A DNA stretch of 64,000 bases from Rugalucina vietnamica (GCA_964017185.1 OZ024869.1:68542315-68606314); one strand, 5' to 3'. Shown: positions 48,284 through 60,870, counted from the stretch's first letter. Numbers and translations are program-made. Notes: generated from the sequence alone by a model not told the origin.

Positions 48284-48545
48284 ACGAAAACATGCGCATG
48301 AAATATAGACTTTTCTAAAGCTGTAATACATGTAATTGAAAACATTCAGCAGAAATGTTTTTACACCTCAAAACATAGATTGTGGATACACGTTAGCACC
48401 GCCTCGCCGAGGCGGTGCTAACGAGTACCCACAATCTATGTTTTTGAGCAAAAATAAGAAAAATAGGTTTACCCCTGCAAATCCCAGTTTTACTATATAA
48501 AAGTGGGGTAAAGGGGGGTATACATTTCACGGACATGTTTCGAAA
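48284..48545. mobile_element. MITE family B, copy 3
   Basis: The best-preserved core: caaaacatagattgtggata, cgttagcaccgcctcgccga, ggcggtgctaacg, then tacccacaatctatg as near-perfect inverted arms. Outer ends acgaaaacatgcgcatgaa and cacggacatgttttcg are also inverted. Confidence 0.85.
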
Positions 48546-48839
48546 ACATCGCGAATTTGTAATTCTAAAAATATTTGCTTTCTTAATCGCTTTACGGTGT
48601 CGAAATTCTTTAGAGAGGAAATAATTACGGTTCCACCCAGTCTGTCCAACCTTCCATCGCCGCACCCAGTCCTCATCACCAACAAGCCCTTTATCCAGAT
48701 CCGTTTCTGGGCACTTGTACATAACTTGGTCGGGTGGTAGACGATATTCTTGATAGAGATCTTATTTGTAATTACGATTGTGAATATTATGGGCAGGTAC
48801 GTTTTATTGGTTCATTTGAGTCGAAGGCTCATGGGGAGT

Positions 48840-50200
48840 TTATAACATGGTACTCAAGACGGCGTCCGTCCGTCCGTGCGAGAGTCCGTTCATATTTTTA
48901 GACTGGTCTTATTCTCTGAAACCGCTTGAGCAATCAAAGCCAAATTTATAGGAAGTGGGGGGGGGGGGGAGAAATGTGTATATAAATAACCCAAGTCACA
49001 TGACCAAGATAGCCGCCATGCCCATAAATGGTAAAAAAAATCCTTCAAAAATCTTCCCCAGAACCGGTGGACCGATTTCAACGAACCTTGGCATGAAGCA
49101 TTAATGACTAATAAAGTACTTTATTGTATTTAAATCACCCTGTGATGACTTTGTCGTATTTAACGGCAAGGTCGCCTATGATTTGGATTGGCTAAACTGT
49201 TATATGTCATTTAAAGGGAACATCTTGCAGGAAACGGGCAGTAGGACTGAATATTAATGATTCTGAAAAAAAATAGACCCCAGGGGCTCATCTGCCCCCA
49301 TCCAGGGGCAATATACATGTCTGTTATTCAAACATCGCCTCTGAAACTGTTTGGCCAGTTAAAGCCAAATTTTATATTAAGCATCTATAGGAAGGGGGAA
49401 CCAAATGTGTATATAATAAATCCAGGTCACATGATCAAGATGGCCACCATGTCCATACAAGGTAAAAACCCCAACTACTTTGCTTTTGTCCGGTGACTGT
49501 GCTTCTTGACCCCAGGGGCTCATCTGCCCCCATCCAGGGGCAATATATATGTATATTATCATAATATTCAAAAACGTTCTACTCTGAAACAGCTCCACCA
49601 ATCAATACCAAACTTTATGTGAAGCATCTATAGGAATTGGGAAGTAATGTGTATATAGAAAATTTAGGTCACATGGCCAAGATGGCCGCCATGTCCGTAT
49701 ATGGTAAAAAACATTCAAATATCTTCGACTCAAGAACCAGTTGCTTAATTTCAACGAAACTTGGGATGTAGCATTGATGACTAAAGTACTACAATGTGTA
49801 AAATAAGCAGGCCTATTTACGGCAAGGTCAACATAGGTCGACTATGCATTTGAATGGGGAACTGTTAAAATGTCATTTGAAGGGAAAATCTTGCAGGAAG
49901 TGGACAGTAGGACTGAATATTAATGATTCTGAAAAAATAGACCCAGGGGCTAATCTGCCCCTATCCCGAGGCAATATACGTGTATATTATTCAAACATCG
50001 CCTCTGAAACTGTTTGGCCAGTTAAAGCCAAATTTTATATTAAGCATCTACAGGAAGGGGGGACCAAATATGTATATAATAAATCCAGGTCACATGATCA
50101 AGATGGTCACCATGTCCATACAAGGTAAAAACCCCAACTACTTTCCTTTTGTCCGGTGACTGTGCTTCTTGACTCTCAGGTGAGCGATCGTTGCCCTTTG
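48840..50200. repeat. Tandem copies of a dispersed repeat (gtccgtccg ... caggtgagcg type)
   Basis: A unit containing cacatgaccaagatggccgc, catgtccatacaaggtaaaa and caatcaaagccaaattttat occurs about four times. 49250-49500 and 49915-50165 are near-identical (period about 662). The array starts with gtccgtccgtgcgag and ends with gactctcaggtgagcgatcg followed by ttgggctacttgtt. From memory this start and end type is common in bivalve genomes; that statement is recollection, not a search. Confidence 0.75.
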
Positions 50201-50215
50201 GGCTACTTGTTGTTG

Positions 50216-50217
<2 letters not shown>

Positions 50218-50255
<38 letters not shown>
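50218..50255. repeat. (ATT)n microsatellite
   Basis: About 38 bases of ATT following a short ttg run, at the right end of the dispersed-repeat array. Confidence 0.85.
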
Positions 50256-50257
<2 letters not shown>

Positions 50258-50922
50258 CCAACTCTACATTAGAAAAAACCATCTATGATGGTATCGCGTT
50301 TGAAGCGACCCTCATAAAGATTTTTTTTTTTTTTTTTTTTTCAAATAATATAATTATAATAACAGTTTTTGGCAAATATAATTATAAGCTAACAATGGAA
50401 ACATGAATACAAACGTTAGAAAAGGTGAAGATCCCATAATATCAAAATAAACAAAAGGAAAATAAATTTAACAAGAAGATTATAATCACAAAATAAAGTA
50501 AGGCATTATACATGTATTGCTTCATGAAATACAATGTACATACACTATTAGATGGGTGTCGCTTTTAGTAAATGTATCACATTTTATTCTTATACACATT
50601 CAACACTTTTTTATGAATATTCAAAATTTACATTAGCATTTATGAGTGGGATACTAATACGATATCTCGAAGCTCTGAAATATTTATTTACATGGTCTCA
50701 TTCCACAGATAATTCAAAATACTTTAATCACGTCAGTTTTGATATAGACTAACTATGGTCAGTTATTCTACATATTAATGCCTGAATATCACGATAAAAC
50801 CCACTTTCTACTTGGAATGTAAAACGAGGCTCAATCATGCATAAAAAGATGATTTTAGCCAAATAGTCACTGGCACCAACATGACTTTGAACCAATACAC
50901 TACCAATGATACATTCCGTCAC

Positions 50923-51195
50923 ATTACGAAAACTTGCCCATGCAATATACAGAGATTTTTAAAGTTGTAAAAAATGAAAATTTTCAGTATAAAAATGTTG
51001 ATATTTTTCTTATTTTTATTCAAAACATTGATTGTGGGTACACGTTAGAACCGCCTCGCCAAGACGGTTCTAACGCGTGCCCACACTCTATGTTTTAGAC
51101 CAAAAATAAGAAAAATAGGTATACCGCTGTGTACCCCAGTTTTACTATATAAAAGTAAGGGGGTACACATTACACGGACATGTTTTCATGATGAT
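50923..51195. mobile_element. MITE family B, copy 4
   Basis: attacgaaaacttgcccatg at the left; core gattgtgggtacacgttaga, accgcctcgccaagacggtt; right end tacacggacatgttttcatg. Inside duplication copy 1. Confidence 0.8.
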
Positions 51196-51853
51196 ATTAG
51201 AATGACATCACTTCTGCCAGCGTGTCGTCTCGTACTGTTGAAACCTAATCTATTATTCACCACCCAAGTTTGTCAGTTCACTGTGGAGCGACGGTCAAAC
51301 AACATTGCCCGCTCTGTGGTCTACAACCAGCATTGGCAACGCTTCATCATGGTCTCTTAAATTATGTTTACCAGCTTCAGAACTCTTAACACTGACACTT
51401 TTAACACCGTCTAAACGGTCATTTTTGTCATGTTGTTGAGCATAGACGGCTGTGTCCCTCGTAAAATGGGCGTCATAATGGAGCGTGGTATGGGTATGTT
51501 CATCCTCATATGTGACAGATTCTTTTATCTACAAGAAGAAAATCGACGTAAAATATGCAATTCTAATCATTGTGTCTGGTCTGGAGAAAGACTGGATCAA
51601 GGTTTGCAATAAGAAAAAGTGGATACCAGATAGTGAAAAGCAGATGTCACCTTGATATAAACTGGGACAGTCGTAGGGGCAGTGGCTTTGTCAAAGTTAT
51701 TTACAGAACATTTTAAAGGCTTCCGTAATTACTGCTTGAAATATTTCTTCACTCTCATAATAATGTGATCTTTACTTACATTTTCATCAATAAAATTCTG
51801 TGTACTCGCAACATTTTAGCAATTATTTGTATTTGCTGGTTTGTGCTTTAACG

Positions 51854-52147
51854 TCATCTAGTAAGTAATAATTTGGTCATGTCGGCACGAAGCAATAAAA
51901 GACTCCATACCTTTGCTTTATGTTTTTCCGACTTTGAGCACAAACATAGAATATTCCTCATGGCAGATGTGTTCGTAATGTCGTTACAGACATTAAACGC
52001 CATTTGACCCAACTTCAACACCCCGACCAACAGAACTATGAGACCTATAATCAGTATAGCACTCTCCTTGTGGGAATCAATGAAGTCACCAACAGTCCGC
52101 TTTTCTGTGGCATGTTGTATGTCGGGCGAGTCATCTTGCGAACTCAT
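51854..52147 (-). CDS. Small single-pass membrane protein or first exon (copy 1)
   Basis: Minus-strand ATG at 52147 opens a 97-codon frame. Residues 1-30 are polar (MSSQDDSPDIQHATEKR), residues 31-50 form a strong transmembrane helix (ILIIGLIVLLVGVLKLG), and a cysteine-containing tail follows (NILCLCSKSEKHKAK). A GTATGG donor-like site occurs at 51910-51909 exactly after codon 79, so this may be a first coding exon of 237 bp with a phase 0 junction. The frame is preserved in copy 2 (59764-60057) with the same translation. No family was recognised. Confidence 0.45.
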   Translation of the reverse strand: MSSQDDSPDIQHATEKRTVGDFIDSHKESAILIIGLIVLLVGVLKLGQMAFNVCNDITNTSAMRNILCLCSKSEKHKAKVWSLLLLRADMTKLLLTR

Positions 52148-52736
52148 AGCATTGATCTCTGAATCTCTACGTCAGTATATGGTTTCTAAAACGAAGATCG
52201 TAAATAACCTTATCAAAACCAAAACGGTAAAAATAAAAATAATCTAGTTTTATACCACTGTTTGATTATTTTATCAAAACTATATAAAATACCCAGTATA
52301 TCAGTATATGTCATTCTCAATAGTTCTTTGAAAATTTGTAAAGATTGATGTTTTAGATTGATGATTCAAAACTAACGGCTTAACAGATTTTTTTTTTTCA
52401 ATTACCTTGGTAATCACCAATATGGGTCCCATTACTTTACTTTATGTTTTACTATTTTATATCAGTGCTTTCCTCAGACAAAATTTAAAACAATTTATTT
52501 TGCATACCATGCTATAAAATCATACTAGAGCAAAACGACCCCCAATATAGGAAACTCTAGTTGCGTAGGGGTATAAATTTCAAGTGTCTTTCTGTTTACA
52601 CTGCCCATAAAGTCTCCTGAGAAACAGATAAAATTATGTTCAGTTACATAATTACTTACAATGGCTACAATGGCTTGTGATAAAAATGCATTTATTGAGG
52701 GAAATTATCGTCAAAATCGATTTCTCTATTCAAACT

Positions 52737-52962
52737 TTGTGGCGGTGGCGTAGTGGTAGAGCATCGGACTCCAAATCGAGATGCCCGAGTTGGATCGCCG
52801 CTGACAGCACCGTGTTGTGTTATATATAATAGAGCAAGGCACATTATCTCCCCAGAGTACTGGTTAATACCCAGGAAGTGGTGGCTCCGTCACGGCATGA
52901 CTGAAAAATTGTTGGCTGGGACGTTAAACATCAATACAAACAAACATAATTATTCCAACGTC
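52737..52962 (+). mobile_element. tRNA-derived SINE (family 1), copy 3
   Basis: tggcgtagtggtagagcatc at the head, decayed B box (gagttggatcgcc), then the shared body ggcacattatctccccagag, tactggttaatacccagga, gaaaaattgttggctgggac and the end ttaaacatcaatacaaacaa. It lies in duplication copy 1, with its twin at 60645-60870. Confidence 0.85.
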
Positions 52963-53288
52963 TATGTTAACAATTAATATTTTTTACCAACATGATCAAT
53001 GTAACCAGAAAACTTCAAAGAGGTATGCAAGCTGCATTTATTGAACCACCAACTTTTATAAACTCACTGATGAGTGCTGTAGAAACGCAAATCGCTCCCT
53101 TCACAAATTGCTAGGAGAAAATGCAGAGAAAGTAATGGTTAAAATGAATTTTGTTTTTCAATTAACTTACCTATTTGCCAATATAGATCGCATTAGATGT
53201 AGATCACTTCTTTCCTAGTTGAAATTATTTTGCATATATATAATTCTTGTAACTATTCCGAGAAACAACGGATACACATCATGATAAT

Positions 53289-53506
53289 TGAGCCGCGACG
53301 CGAGAAAACCGGTCCTCGGGGTTTCCGACCAGGTTTGACACAAACCGGCCTGTACAGTCTCAGAAGACGCCAAGAACCATGAAATTTTGGATATAAACGT
53401 GTAGAAAAGGAATTGTACTATCCGAGTAGCGAAAACAAAGGCGCTGATCAGCAAGCTGATCTGCGTCTTTGTTTTCGCATAGGCTAAAATCCGGTTTTCT
53501 CATGAT
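53289..53506. mobile_element. MITE family A, copy 4
   Basis: tgagccgcgacgcgagaaaa at the left, core aaacaaaggcgctgatcagc with a shortened hairpin, right end ggttttctcatgatttttct. The final GCGGCTCA is missing. Confidence 0.8.
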
Positions 53507-54630
53507 TTTTCTCATGATTATTTGTCCTTGCATTTTCACCCCTTGTCTCCTGTTTTTTTGGAAAACATCGTGTGTTCTTATTTTTTCACCAAACGTTACA
53601 ATGTATGTTTTAACAAAGATAATAGTAAGACCAAAATAACATTATAACAGCTTTTTTCGCATGAAAGTGTATCTACTGCGGGCGCATAACTCTATTTGAG
53701 TTTTGTATAATCTTTTACCAAAGTCAGGTTTGTTTATAGCGCGACTAACTTCAAGTACAAATTATTAATTTCGATATACTTAAATGATCCTGAAACGCAT
53801 TAATGCTATGAAACTGACATTTATTGACAAGAAAAAATAAAATTGATGATGATGATTATATAACTTTATGCAAACTTGCATAGCAATTGCAGTTTTAAAA
53901 GTGTTTGTTTACATCGAAAGATGAAGGTGACTTTATTAAAGGTCTTAAAAAGTGTGGCACCTGAAGTCATCACGTGAAAAGATAATGTCTTTACATGATT
54001 TCGCTTGACTTTAAAGTTCGTCAGTTAAATTGTGTCAAACGCGCGCTAACATGATTGCAAAACGGTTTGTTCGTGTTTCATGTACCTTTGTTTATTTTTC
54101 TTTAATGTTATTTCCATTCTAGACACAGAATAACACACACCAAAACATGAAAACAATATTTTTTTCCTATAATCCTATCACTAACCAAGGATCTTCCTGT
54201 TTCATGCAAATCACACCCACATATTTCTTGATCCAAATGCCAATTTAACATTTTCTTTCTCGCCGTCCCTATATGTTTCGTTCTAATCTTCTTCATGTTC
54301 TAAATTGTTGGTCTCTGCTACCCGTTAACAAGGTTCAAACTGATAAAAGTGCTGGCCTACAAATTTGACCCCGCGGCGCATTGATAGAACTTGACTGTGC
54401 CGAATTCTACTCTTTAGAACTTTAAGTATATTTTTGTTACAATTTTAATCTGTGTTTTGCTGTGATTTATCTTTTCGTTGCCTGCTTATCCTTTATATCT
54501 GTCCCCGACGGTCTCTTGTGCTCGTCATCTTTGTGTTTGATTGATGATATTAAACCAGATGGCTACCTCGTCGGGAAAGAGCTGGTCATCTTGGTCTTCA
54601 TGTGTGGAATTTATTTTTGTAATGCCTTCA

Positions 54631-54885
54631 TTACGAAAACATGCCCATGTAATATATAGATTTTTCTATAGTTGTAAAAATTGAAAACTTTCTGCAGAAA
54701 ATTTTTGATAGTTTTCTTATTTTTGCTCAAAACATACAGTAGATTGTGGGTACACGTTAGAACCGCCTCGCCGTTTTGGAGCATAAAATAAAAAAAGAAA
54801 TAGGTATACCCCTGCATACCCCAGTTCTTCTATATAAAAGTGGAGTTTTAGGGGATATTCATTGCACGGACATGTTTTCCTGATG
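54631..54885. mobile_element. MITE family B, copy 5 (core truncated)
   Basis: attacgaaaacatgcccatg at the left and tgcacggacatgttttcctg at the right. The right half of the central hairpin is gone: gaaccgcctcgcc runs straight into gttttggagcataaaa. Confidence 0.75.
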
Positions 54886-54909
54886 TTGCTATATTTTCTT
54901 TCCCGTTTC

Positions 54910-55010
54910 TAGAGTGCTATCCCTGAAGAAGCCGAGATGTATGTAATACTGAATAAAATATATTTCAACCAAGAAGCCGAGATGGCGAAACGTCGGACAA
55001 AGTGATACAG
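54910..55010 (+). repeat. Possible retroelement 3' hairpin (gaagccgag...cgaaacgtcgg)
   Basis: ctgaagaagccgagatg, then gaagccgagatggcgaaacg and tcgga. A phrase of this form (a conserved short hairpin ending in gaaacgtcg) is typical of the termini of Penelope-like elements, but no coding part is present here, so this is a tentative reading. A twin lies at about 62800-62895. Confidence 0.35.
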
Positions 55011-55739
55011 TGTAATAAAACTGGACGAAACTTTTCATTTACCAACTAACAAGTCTTTGGACTGAAATTTTGAATGTGATTGTAGTAATCCCTGGACCTT
55101 GTTATCCAACTATTCATGCAACTATAAAATGAAACACTTCTCGACAGAAACGATCTCGCTCCATTGTAATTGCTTAGATAAAAACGGATGTATACCTTTC
55201 TGCTTAAATAGTGTCATGAAAATGTGCGTCTCAAATTCGGATCGTTAACAACCTGTAAATCGTAGATTTTTTCTCCCAGTTTGATGGTAACATTTTTCTA
55301 AGTCCTTTTATCTAATGAAGAAGTTATGTTATTATTTTAACTGACTGCCATACTCCATTTACTTTATAACATGCATGTTACACGCGCTTTATTTTATGCT
55401 CTTGTGTAAAAATATTATTTTCAAAATATGGTCTGACCTTGCCATGATGCTATTCATCAAATAATTAAACATGTAAGCATATATTAAAGTAACTTATGAG
55501 TTCATGTTCTAATAGCTATAACGCCATTTTGTAAACATGTCGTGGCAAAGGTCATACTGGCCCCGTGTTCCGTTAATTAAACAGTTAAAACATGATTCAG
55601 GCGTTCACGGGGAGGCAACAATAAACAATGCGGCCACTACACATGTGCTGTCGTTCGTGGTAGTTGTTCCAGTGTTAACTCGAAACGCTGGTCACATGGA
55701 GGCGATACTAAGCATCGGGCAACGCTTTCGTGGACTATC

Positions 55740-56085
55740 AACAAATACCACAAATCTCAGTTTTATTTTATTTGCTATTAGCTGGTGTTGCGCCGTGCGG
55801 CGGCCCTAAAAAGTCTCCCCGTACAATAACATCATCCATAGTGCAGATTATATTTTCATTTTGGTCCTTTGAGATCAGCGAGGGTATTCTGAGAAATCAG
55901 AAATTCAATTTTATGTATTTGGATAATACAAGTCTTTGTATCGATTATCCTGTTGTTAGTGGCTCCATTTTGCCAAATCTAAAGGGTCGCTGTAGAGGCT
56001 TTGATAGCCGAAACTGCGATCTGGCCCATCCCTTTTCTCATTAATATGCTCACTGCTCTTAAAGGACCTCAGTTTTATTTTATTT
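55740..56085. repeat. Dispersed repeat family, copy in duplication 1
   Basis: Shares ordered blocks with 29.03-29.80 kb (tagctggtgttg, cggcggccctaaaa, tcatccatagtgc, gtctttgtatcgatt, tggcccatcccttttctcat). No protein family was recognised in the short frames here. Confidence 0.65.
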
Positions 56086-56277
56086 CATACTTAAGAAAAG
56101 TGGTAAGGATCGGGGAAAAAACACTGATTGCATGAGTCCAAATTTAATAGATTTCAGGTAAACAACGTAAGAAAATAAGTAAATATCGAAAAAGAATTGC
56201 ATTAATTTTTAAACTTAAACTGGTAATACTACATAAAAATAAATGAACAATGGTTAAAAGTAGAGGTATACAATATT

Positions 56278-56509
56278 TGAGCCGCCTCCTGAGAAAACCA
56301 ACATTATGCATGATATGCGAAAACAAAGGCGAAGATCAGCTTGGCAGTAACTGCGAAGCTGATAAGCGCCATTGTTTTCGCTACATGGATAGTACAATTC
56401 CTCTAGTTTCTAAATCCAAAATTTCAAGATTCTAGCCATCTTCTGTGCTTGTACAGCTCGGTTTGTCTGTTCGGAAACCACATTGTTGGGTTTCCCACGA
56501 GACGGCTCA
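56278..56509. mobile_element. MITE family A, copy 5
   Basis: tgagccgcctcctgagaaaa at the left, inner inverted gatcagcttggcagtaactg / cgaagctgat, right end gggtttcccacgagacggct followed by ca. Orientation is reversed relative to copy 1. Confidence 0.85.
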
Positions 56510-57437
56510 TTTGGTAACATGAGTTATCACAGAATGAAAGTACACATTATATCAAAATACATTTAACGCACTATTGAAACCGGCTGAGGAAACCGCAAAC
56601 AGCGCCCACAGGGACTTTTTCATGGACACTTCACGTTGCTAAAAGGACCAAGGTGGCGTGGTGGGACCTGTCCCTGAATATTACAAAATCCTCATCTGTA
56701 TACTGTAGCGGTACTTATGCTTGAGCATGTTGAGGTGCAATGTCTCTTGGTAGGTCCTGCATCAAACCCCCCACCGTCCCCCACACTCCCACGAACCACT
56801 TTTTACCCTATCTATTATGCGGATTTTGATTACGTTTAGATTAACACGTCTTTTATGATTTGGATATAAACAGTGATAACGCAAAAACGTTTATACTATA
56901 TACCACAAGCTCAAGAATTCGAAAGCTCAAATTACCCTATCTAATCACTAAATGGCACTTGTACAGTTACAGATTTTCACAGAACATTAACTAAATAAAC
57001 TCCAGCTGTCAACTGGCTGCAGTGGTCTTTCAAAGAGTTTATAACCCCATTTATATTGAGGCCATGTCTCAAGAAAACCTTTTGTAGTGCTTTAACCAGG
57101 TATTTTATAAACCGGGATGTGCACTTGCAGATTATGCAACATGCTTGAATTCAATTTGAGAAAAAGAGAAAAAAGGGTTAAACAGTTTATGTAGCGATAA
57201 CAAAAACACTTATCAGGTTTGTAGTGTTCTGTGCCTTTGTTTTCACATGTATACAAATCAGTTTTTGTCATAACCTGATTCATTTGCAGCATTGTTGAAA
57301 TGGAATCATAACTGATGCTACATGTATATGCATACACCAAAATGCAAAGTGTAAACAGGAACAAACCTACTACTAAGATAACAGACTGAATTTGTTAACT
57401 CAAACTTAAATAAGAAGTTAAAATTATTATTATCATA

Positions 57438-57658
57438 TGAGCCACCTCGTGGAAAAACCAACAATGTGGTTTCTGAACAGGTCTGACACAAACCAGGCTG
57501 CACAGTCACAGAAGCAGGCTAGCAAATTAAGAAGAAGAGGAAGTGTACTATCCGTGTAGCGAAAACAAAGGCGTGATCAGCTTCGTGGTTTCCGCGAAGC
57601 TGATCTGCGTCTTTGTTTTCGCATATGCAGATTGTTGGTTTTCCCATGCGGCGGCTCA
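57438..57658. mobile_element. MITE family A, copy 6
   Basis: tgagccacctcgtggaaaaa at the left and ggttttcccatgcggcggct followed by ca at the right. Core gcgtgatcagcttcgtggtt with inverted cgcgaagctgatctgcg. A decayed fragment of the same family lies at about 57185-57270. Confidence 0.85.
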
Positions 57659-57771
57659 TATGACATAGCTTTTTATACAGTGGATAACGTCATGTAATAA
57701 AAATTGTTATGACCCCACGTGTGTTAACACTTTTTTTATTCAGTTTAACGTCCCTTTCAAGTTTATTTCAG

Positions 57772-57900
57772 CTCATATGAGACGAGCCAATCAGAAGGTG
57801 GGGCGAAAACCCCACGAAAAACAAACCTGGCACACCCGCAAGCAGAACTTGGCTTGTCTCACATGTGGCCAGAGCGTCGGCTACGGGGGCTGCCTATTGT
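57772..57900 (-). mobile_element. tRNA-Leu-like SINE fragment, inverted copy
   Basis: Inverted match to 58298-58490 (ccccacg, acctggcacacccgcaagca, gaacttggcttgtctcacat, gtggccagagc), ending in a short piece of the tRNA head. With that copy it forms an inverted pair about 400 bases apart. Confidence 0.7.
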
Positions 57901-58297
57901 GGGAATACGTAACGTCATTGACAACGTCCATAACAACAATGTAAATTTTCATTAAACAAGGCGATGCAATCCTTTTTAGAAGTCATATGATGAAACAAAT
58001 TTATGTTACTTATAATTCAAATCTAAATAAGGGGTTGGACTAAAGATTATAAAAATTATTCACATTTTATTAATTTTGAATGGCCCAAGTATTATTGAAT
58101 TTATTAATTGTATGATGAACCAGACCGGACCACTGGCCGTAGTCTTCATTGGATGCATTTTCCAGTTTCCAAAATATTGTGCACTGTGTTTCCTGAATAT
58201 AATACTTAGCTCTCTAAAATGAGCCCCGTTTCAAGAAACCTTGTATTTGTGGTTTTCATCCGAAGCGAACATTGGAAAATCAAACAAAATGGTGGCG

Positions 58298-58490
58298 GCC
58301 CCCGTGGCCGAGTGGTTAAGAGCGCTGATATTTCATTACCGCACTTAACCATTCGATCATCTCACCGCTGTGTCTGGTGTGGGTTCGAGCCCTGCTCTGG
58401 CCACATGTGAGACAAGCCAAGTTCTGCTTGCGGGTGTGTCAGGTGGTTTTTCTCGGGGTTCTCCCGTTTTCGCCCCACCTATTGATTGGT
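58298..58490 (+). mobile_element. tRNA-Leu-like SINE
   Basis: The head gcccccgtggccgagtggtt, aagagcgctga reads like the 5' half of a tRNA-Leu with a clear A box, and a B box gggttcgagccct follows. The body (agccaagttctgcttgcggg, cgttttcgccccacc) continues beyond the tRNA. It ends exactly at the start of the duplicated block (58494), suggesting a link to the breakpoint. Confidence 0.8.
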
Positions 58491-58831
58491 CCGTATTCTT
58501 ATACACATTCAACACTTTTTATGAATATTCAAAATTTACATTAGCATTTATGAGTGGGATACTAATACGATATCTCGAAGCTCTGAAATATTTATTTACA
58601 TGGTCTCATTCCACAGATAATTCAAAATACTTTAATCACGTCAGTTTTGATATAGACTAACTATGGTCAGTTATTCTACATATTAATGCCTGAATATCAC
58701 GATAAAACACACTTTCTACTTGGAATGTAAAACGAGGCTCAATCATGCATAAAAAGATGATTTTAGCCAAATAGTCACTGGCACCAACATGACTTTGAAC
58801 CAATACACTACCAATGATACATTCCGTCACA

Positions 58832-59103
58832 TTACGAAAACTTGCCCATGCAATATACAGAGATTTTTAAAGTTGTAAAAAATGAAAATTTTCAGTATAA
58901 AAATGTTGATATTTTTCTTATTTTTATTCAAAACATTGATTGTGGGTACACGTTAGAACCGCCTCGCCAAGACGGTTCTAACGCGTGCCCACACTCTATG
59001 TTTTAGACCAAAAATAAGAAAAATAGGTATACCGCTGTGTACCCCAGTTTTACTATATAAAAGTAAGGGGGTACACATTACACGGACATGTTTTCATGAT
59101 GAT
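58832..59103. mobile_element. MITE family B, copy 6
   Basis: Twin of 50923-51195 inside duplication copy 2; same core and ends. Confidence 0.8.
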
Positions 59104-59763
59104 ATTAGAATGACATCACTTCTGCCAGCGTGTCGTCTCGTACTGTTGAAACCTAATCTATTATTCACCACCCAAGTTTGTCAGTTCACTGTGGAGCGAC
59201 GGTCAAACAACATTGCACGCTCTGTGGTCTACAACCAGCATTGGCAACGCTTCATCATGGTCTCTTAAATTATGTTTACCAGCTTCAGAACTCTTAACAC
59301 TGACACTTTTAACACCGTCTAAACGGTCATTTTTGTCATGTTGTTGAGCATAGACGGCTGTGTCCCTCGTAAAATGGGCGTCATAATGGAGCGTGGTATG
59401 GGTATGTTCATCCTCATATGTGACAGATTCTTTTATCTACAAGAAGAAAATCGACGTAAAATATGCAATTCTAATCATTGTGTCTGGACTGGCGAAAGAC
59501 TTTGGATCAAGGTTTGCAATAAGAAAAAGTGGATACCAGATAGTGAAAAGCAGATGTCACCTTGATATAAACTGGGACAGTCGTAGGGGCAGTGGCTTTG
59601 TCAAAGTTATTTACGGAACATTTTAAAGGCTTCCGTAATTACTGCTTGAAATATTTCTTCACTCTCATAATAATGTGATCTTTACTTACATTTTCATCAA
59701 TAAAATTCTGTGTACTCGCAACATTTTAGCAATTATTTGTATTTGCTGGTTTGTGCTTTAACG

Positions 59764-60057
59764 TCATCTAGTAAGTAATAATTTGGTCATGTCGGCACGA
59801 AGCAATAAAAGACTCCATACCTTTGCTTTATGTTTTTCCGACTTTGAGCACAAACATAGAATATTCCTCATGGCAGATGTGTTCGTAATGTCGTTACAGA
59901 CATTAAACGCCATTTGACCCAACTTCAACACCCCGACCAACAGAACTATGAGACCTATAATCAGTATAGCACTCTCCTTGTGGGAATCAATGAAGTCACC
60001 AACAGTCCGCTTTTCTGTGGCATGTTGTATGTCGGGCGAGTCATCTTGCGAACTCAT
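59764..60057 (-). CDS. Small single-pass membrane protein or first exon (copy 2)
   Basis: Same translation as the frame at 51854-52147: polar N-terminus, one transmembrane helix (about residues 31-50), cysteine pair CLC, lysine-rich end of the possible first exon (donor GTATGG after codon 79, exon 60057-59821). Equality of the two copies only reflects recent duplication and is not evidence of selection. Confidence 0.45.
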   Translation of the reverse strand: MSSQDDSPDIQHATEKRTVGDFIDSHKESAILIIGLIVLLVGVLKLGQMAFNVCNDITNTSAMRNILCLCSKSEKHKAKVWSLLLLRADMTKLLLTR

Positions 60058-60644
60058 AGCATTGATCTCTGGATCTCTACGTCAGTATATGGTTTCTAAA
60101 ACGAAGATCGTAAATAACCTTATCAAAACCAAAACGGTAAAAATAAAAATAATCTAGTTTTATACCACTGTTTGATTATTTTATCAAAACTATATAAAAT
60201 ACCCAGTATATCAGTATATGTCATTCTCAATAGTTCTTTGAAAATTTGTAAAGATTGATGTTTTAGATTGATGATTCAAAACTAACGGCTTAACAGATTT
60301 TTTTTTCAATTACCTTGGTAATCACCAATATGGGTCCCATAACTTTACTTTATGTTTTACTATTTTATATCAGTGCTTTCCTCAGACAAAATTTAAAACA
60401 ATTTATTTTGCATACCATGCTATAAAATCATACTAGAGCAAAACAACCCCCAATATAGGAAACTCTAGTTGCGTAGGGGTATAAATTTCAAGTGTCTTTC
60501 TGTTTACACTGCCCATAAAGTCTCCTGAGAAACTGATAAAATTATGTTCAGTTACATAATTACTTACAATGGCTACAATGGCTTGTGATAAAAATGCATT
60601 TATTGAGGGAAATTATCGTCAAAATCGATTTCTCTATTCAAACT

Positions 60645-60870
60645 TTGTGGCGGTGGCGTAGTGGTAGAGCATCGGACTCCAAATCGAGATGCCCGAGTTG
60701 GATCGCCGCTGACAGCACCGTGTTGTGTTATATATAATAGAGCAAGGCACATTATCTCCCCAGAGTACTGGTTAATACCCAGGAAGTGGTGGCTCCGTCA
60801 CGGCATGACTGAAAAATTGTTGGCTGGGACGTTAAACATCAATACAAACAAACATAATTATTCCAACGTC
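60645..60870 (+). mobile_element. tRNA-derived SINE (family 1), copy 4
   Basis: Twin of 52737-52962 carried in duplication copy 2. Confidence 0.85.

Larger units (their letters stand above)
50585..56128. repeat. Large direct duplication, copy 1
   Basis: Nearly identical to 58494-64000, offset 7909 falling to 7872 through small indels. Differences are single bases and short indels (for example about 20 bases at 53260 missing from copy 2, and about 11 near 55390). The left breakpoint shares tattcttatacac. The true right end cannot be seen because copy 2 runs off the window. Confidence 0.95.

Noticed and set aside
55537-55809. 90-codon frame present in both duplicated copies
   Set aside because: Conservation only reflects the recent duplication; its end overlaps the dispersed repeat also seen at 29 kb, and no family was recognised.
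58298-58400. Candidate tRNA-Leu gene
   Set aside because: Only the first half is tRNA-like; the variable arm and acceptor do not close, and a shared SINE body continues to 58490.
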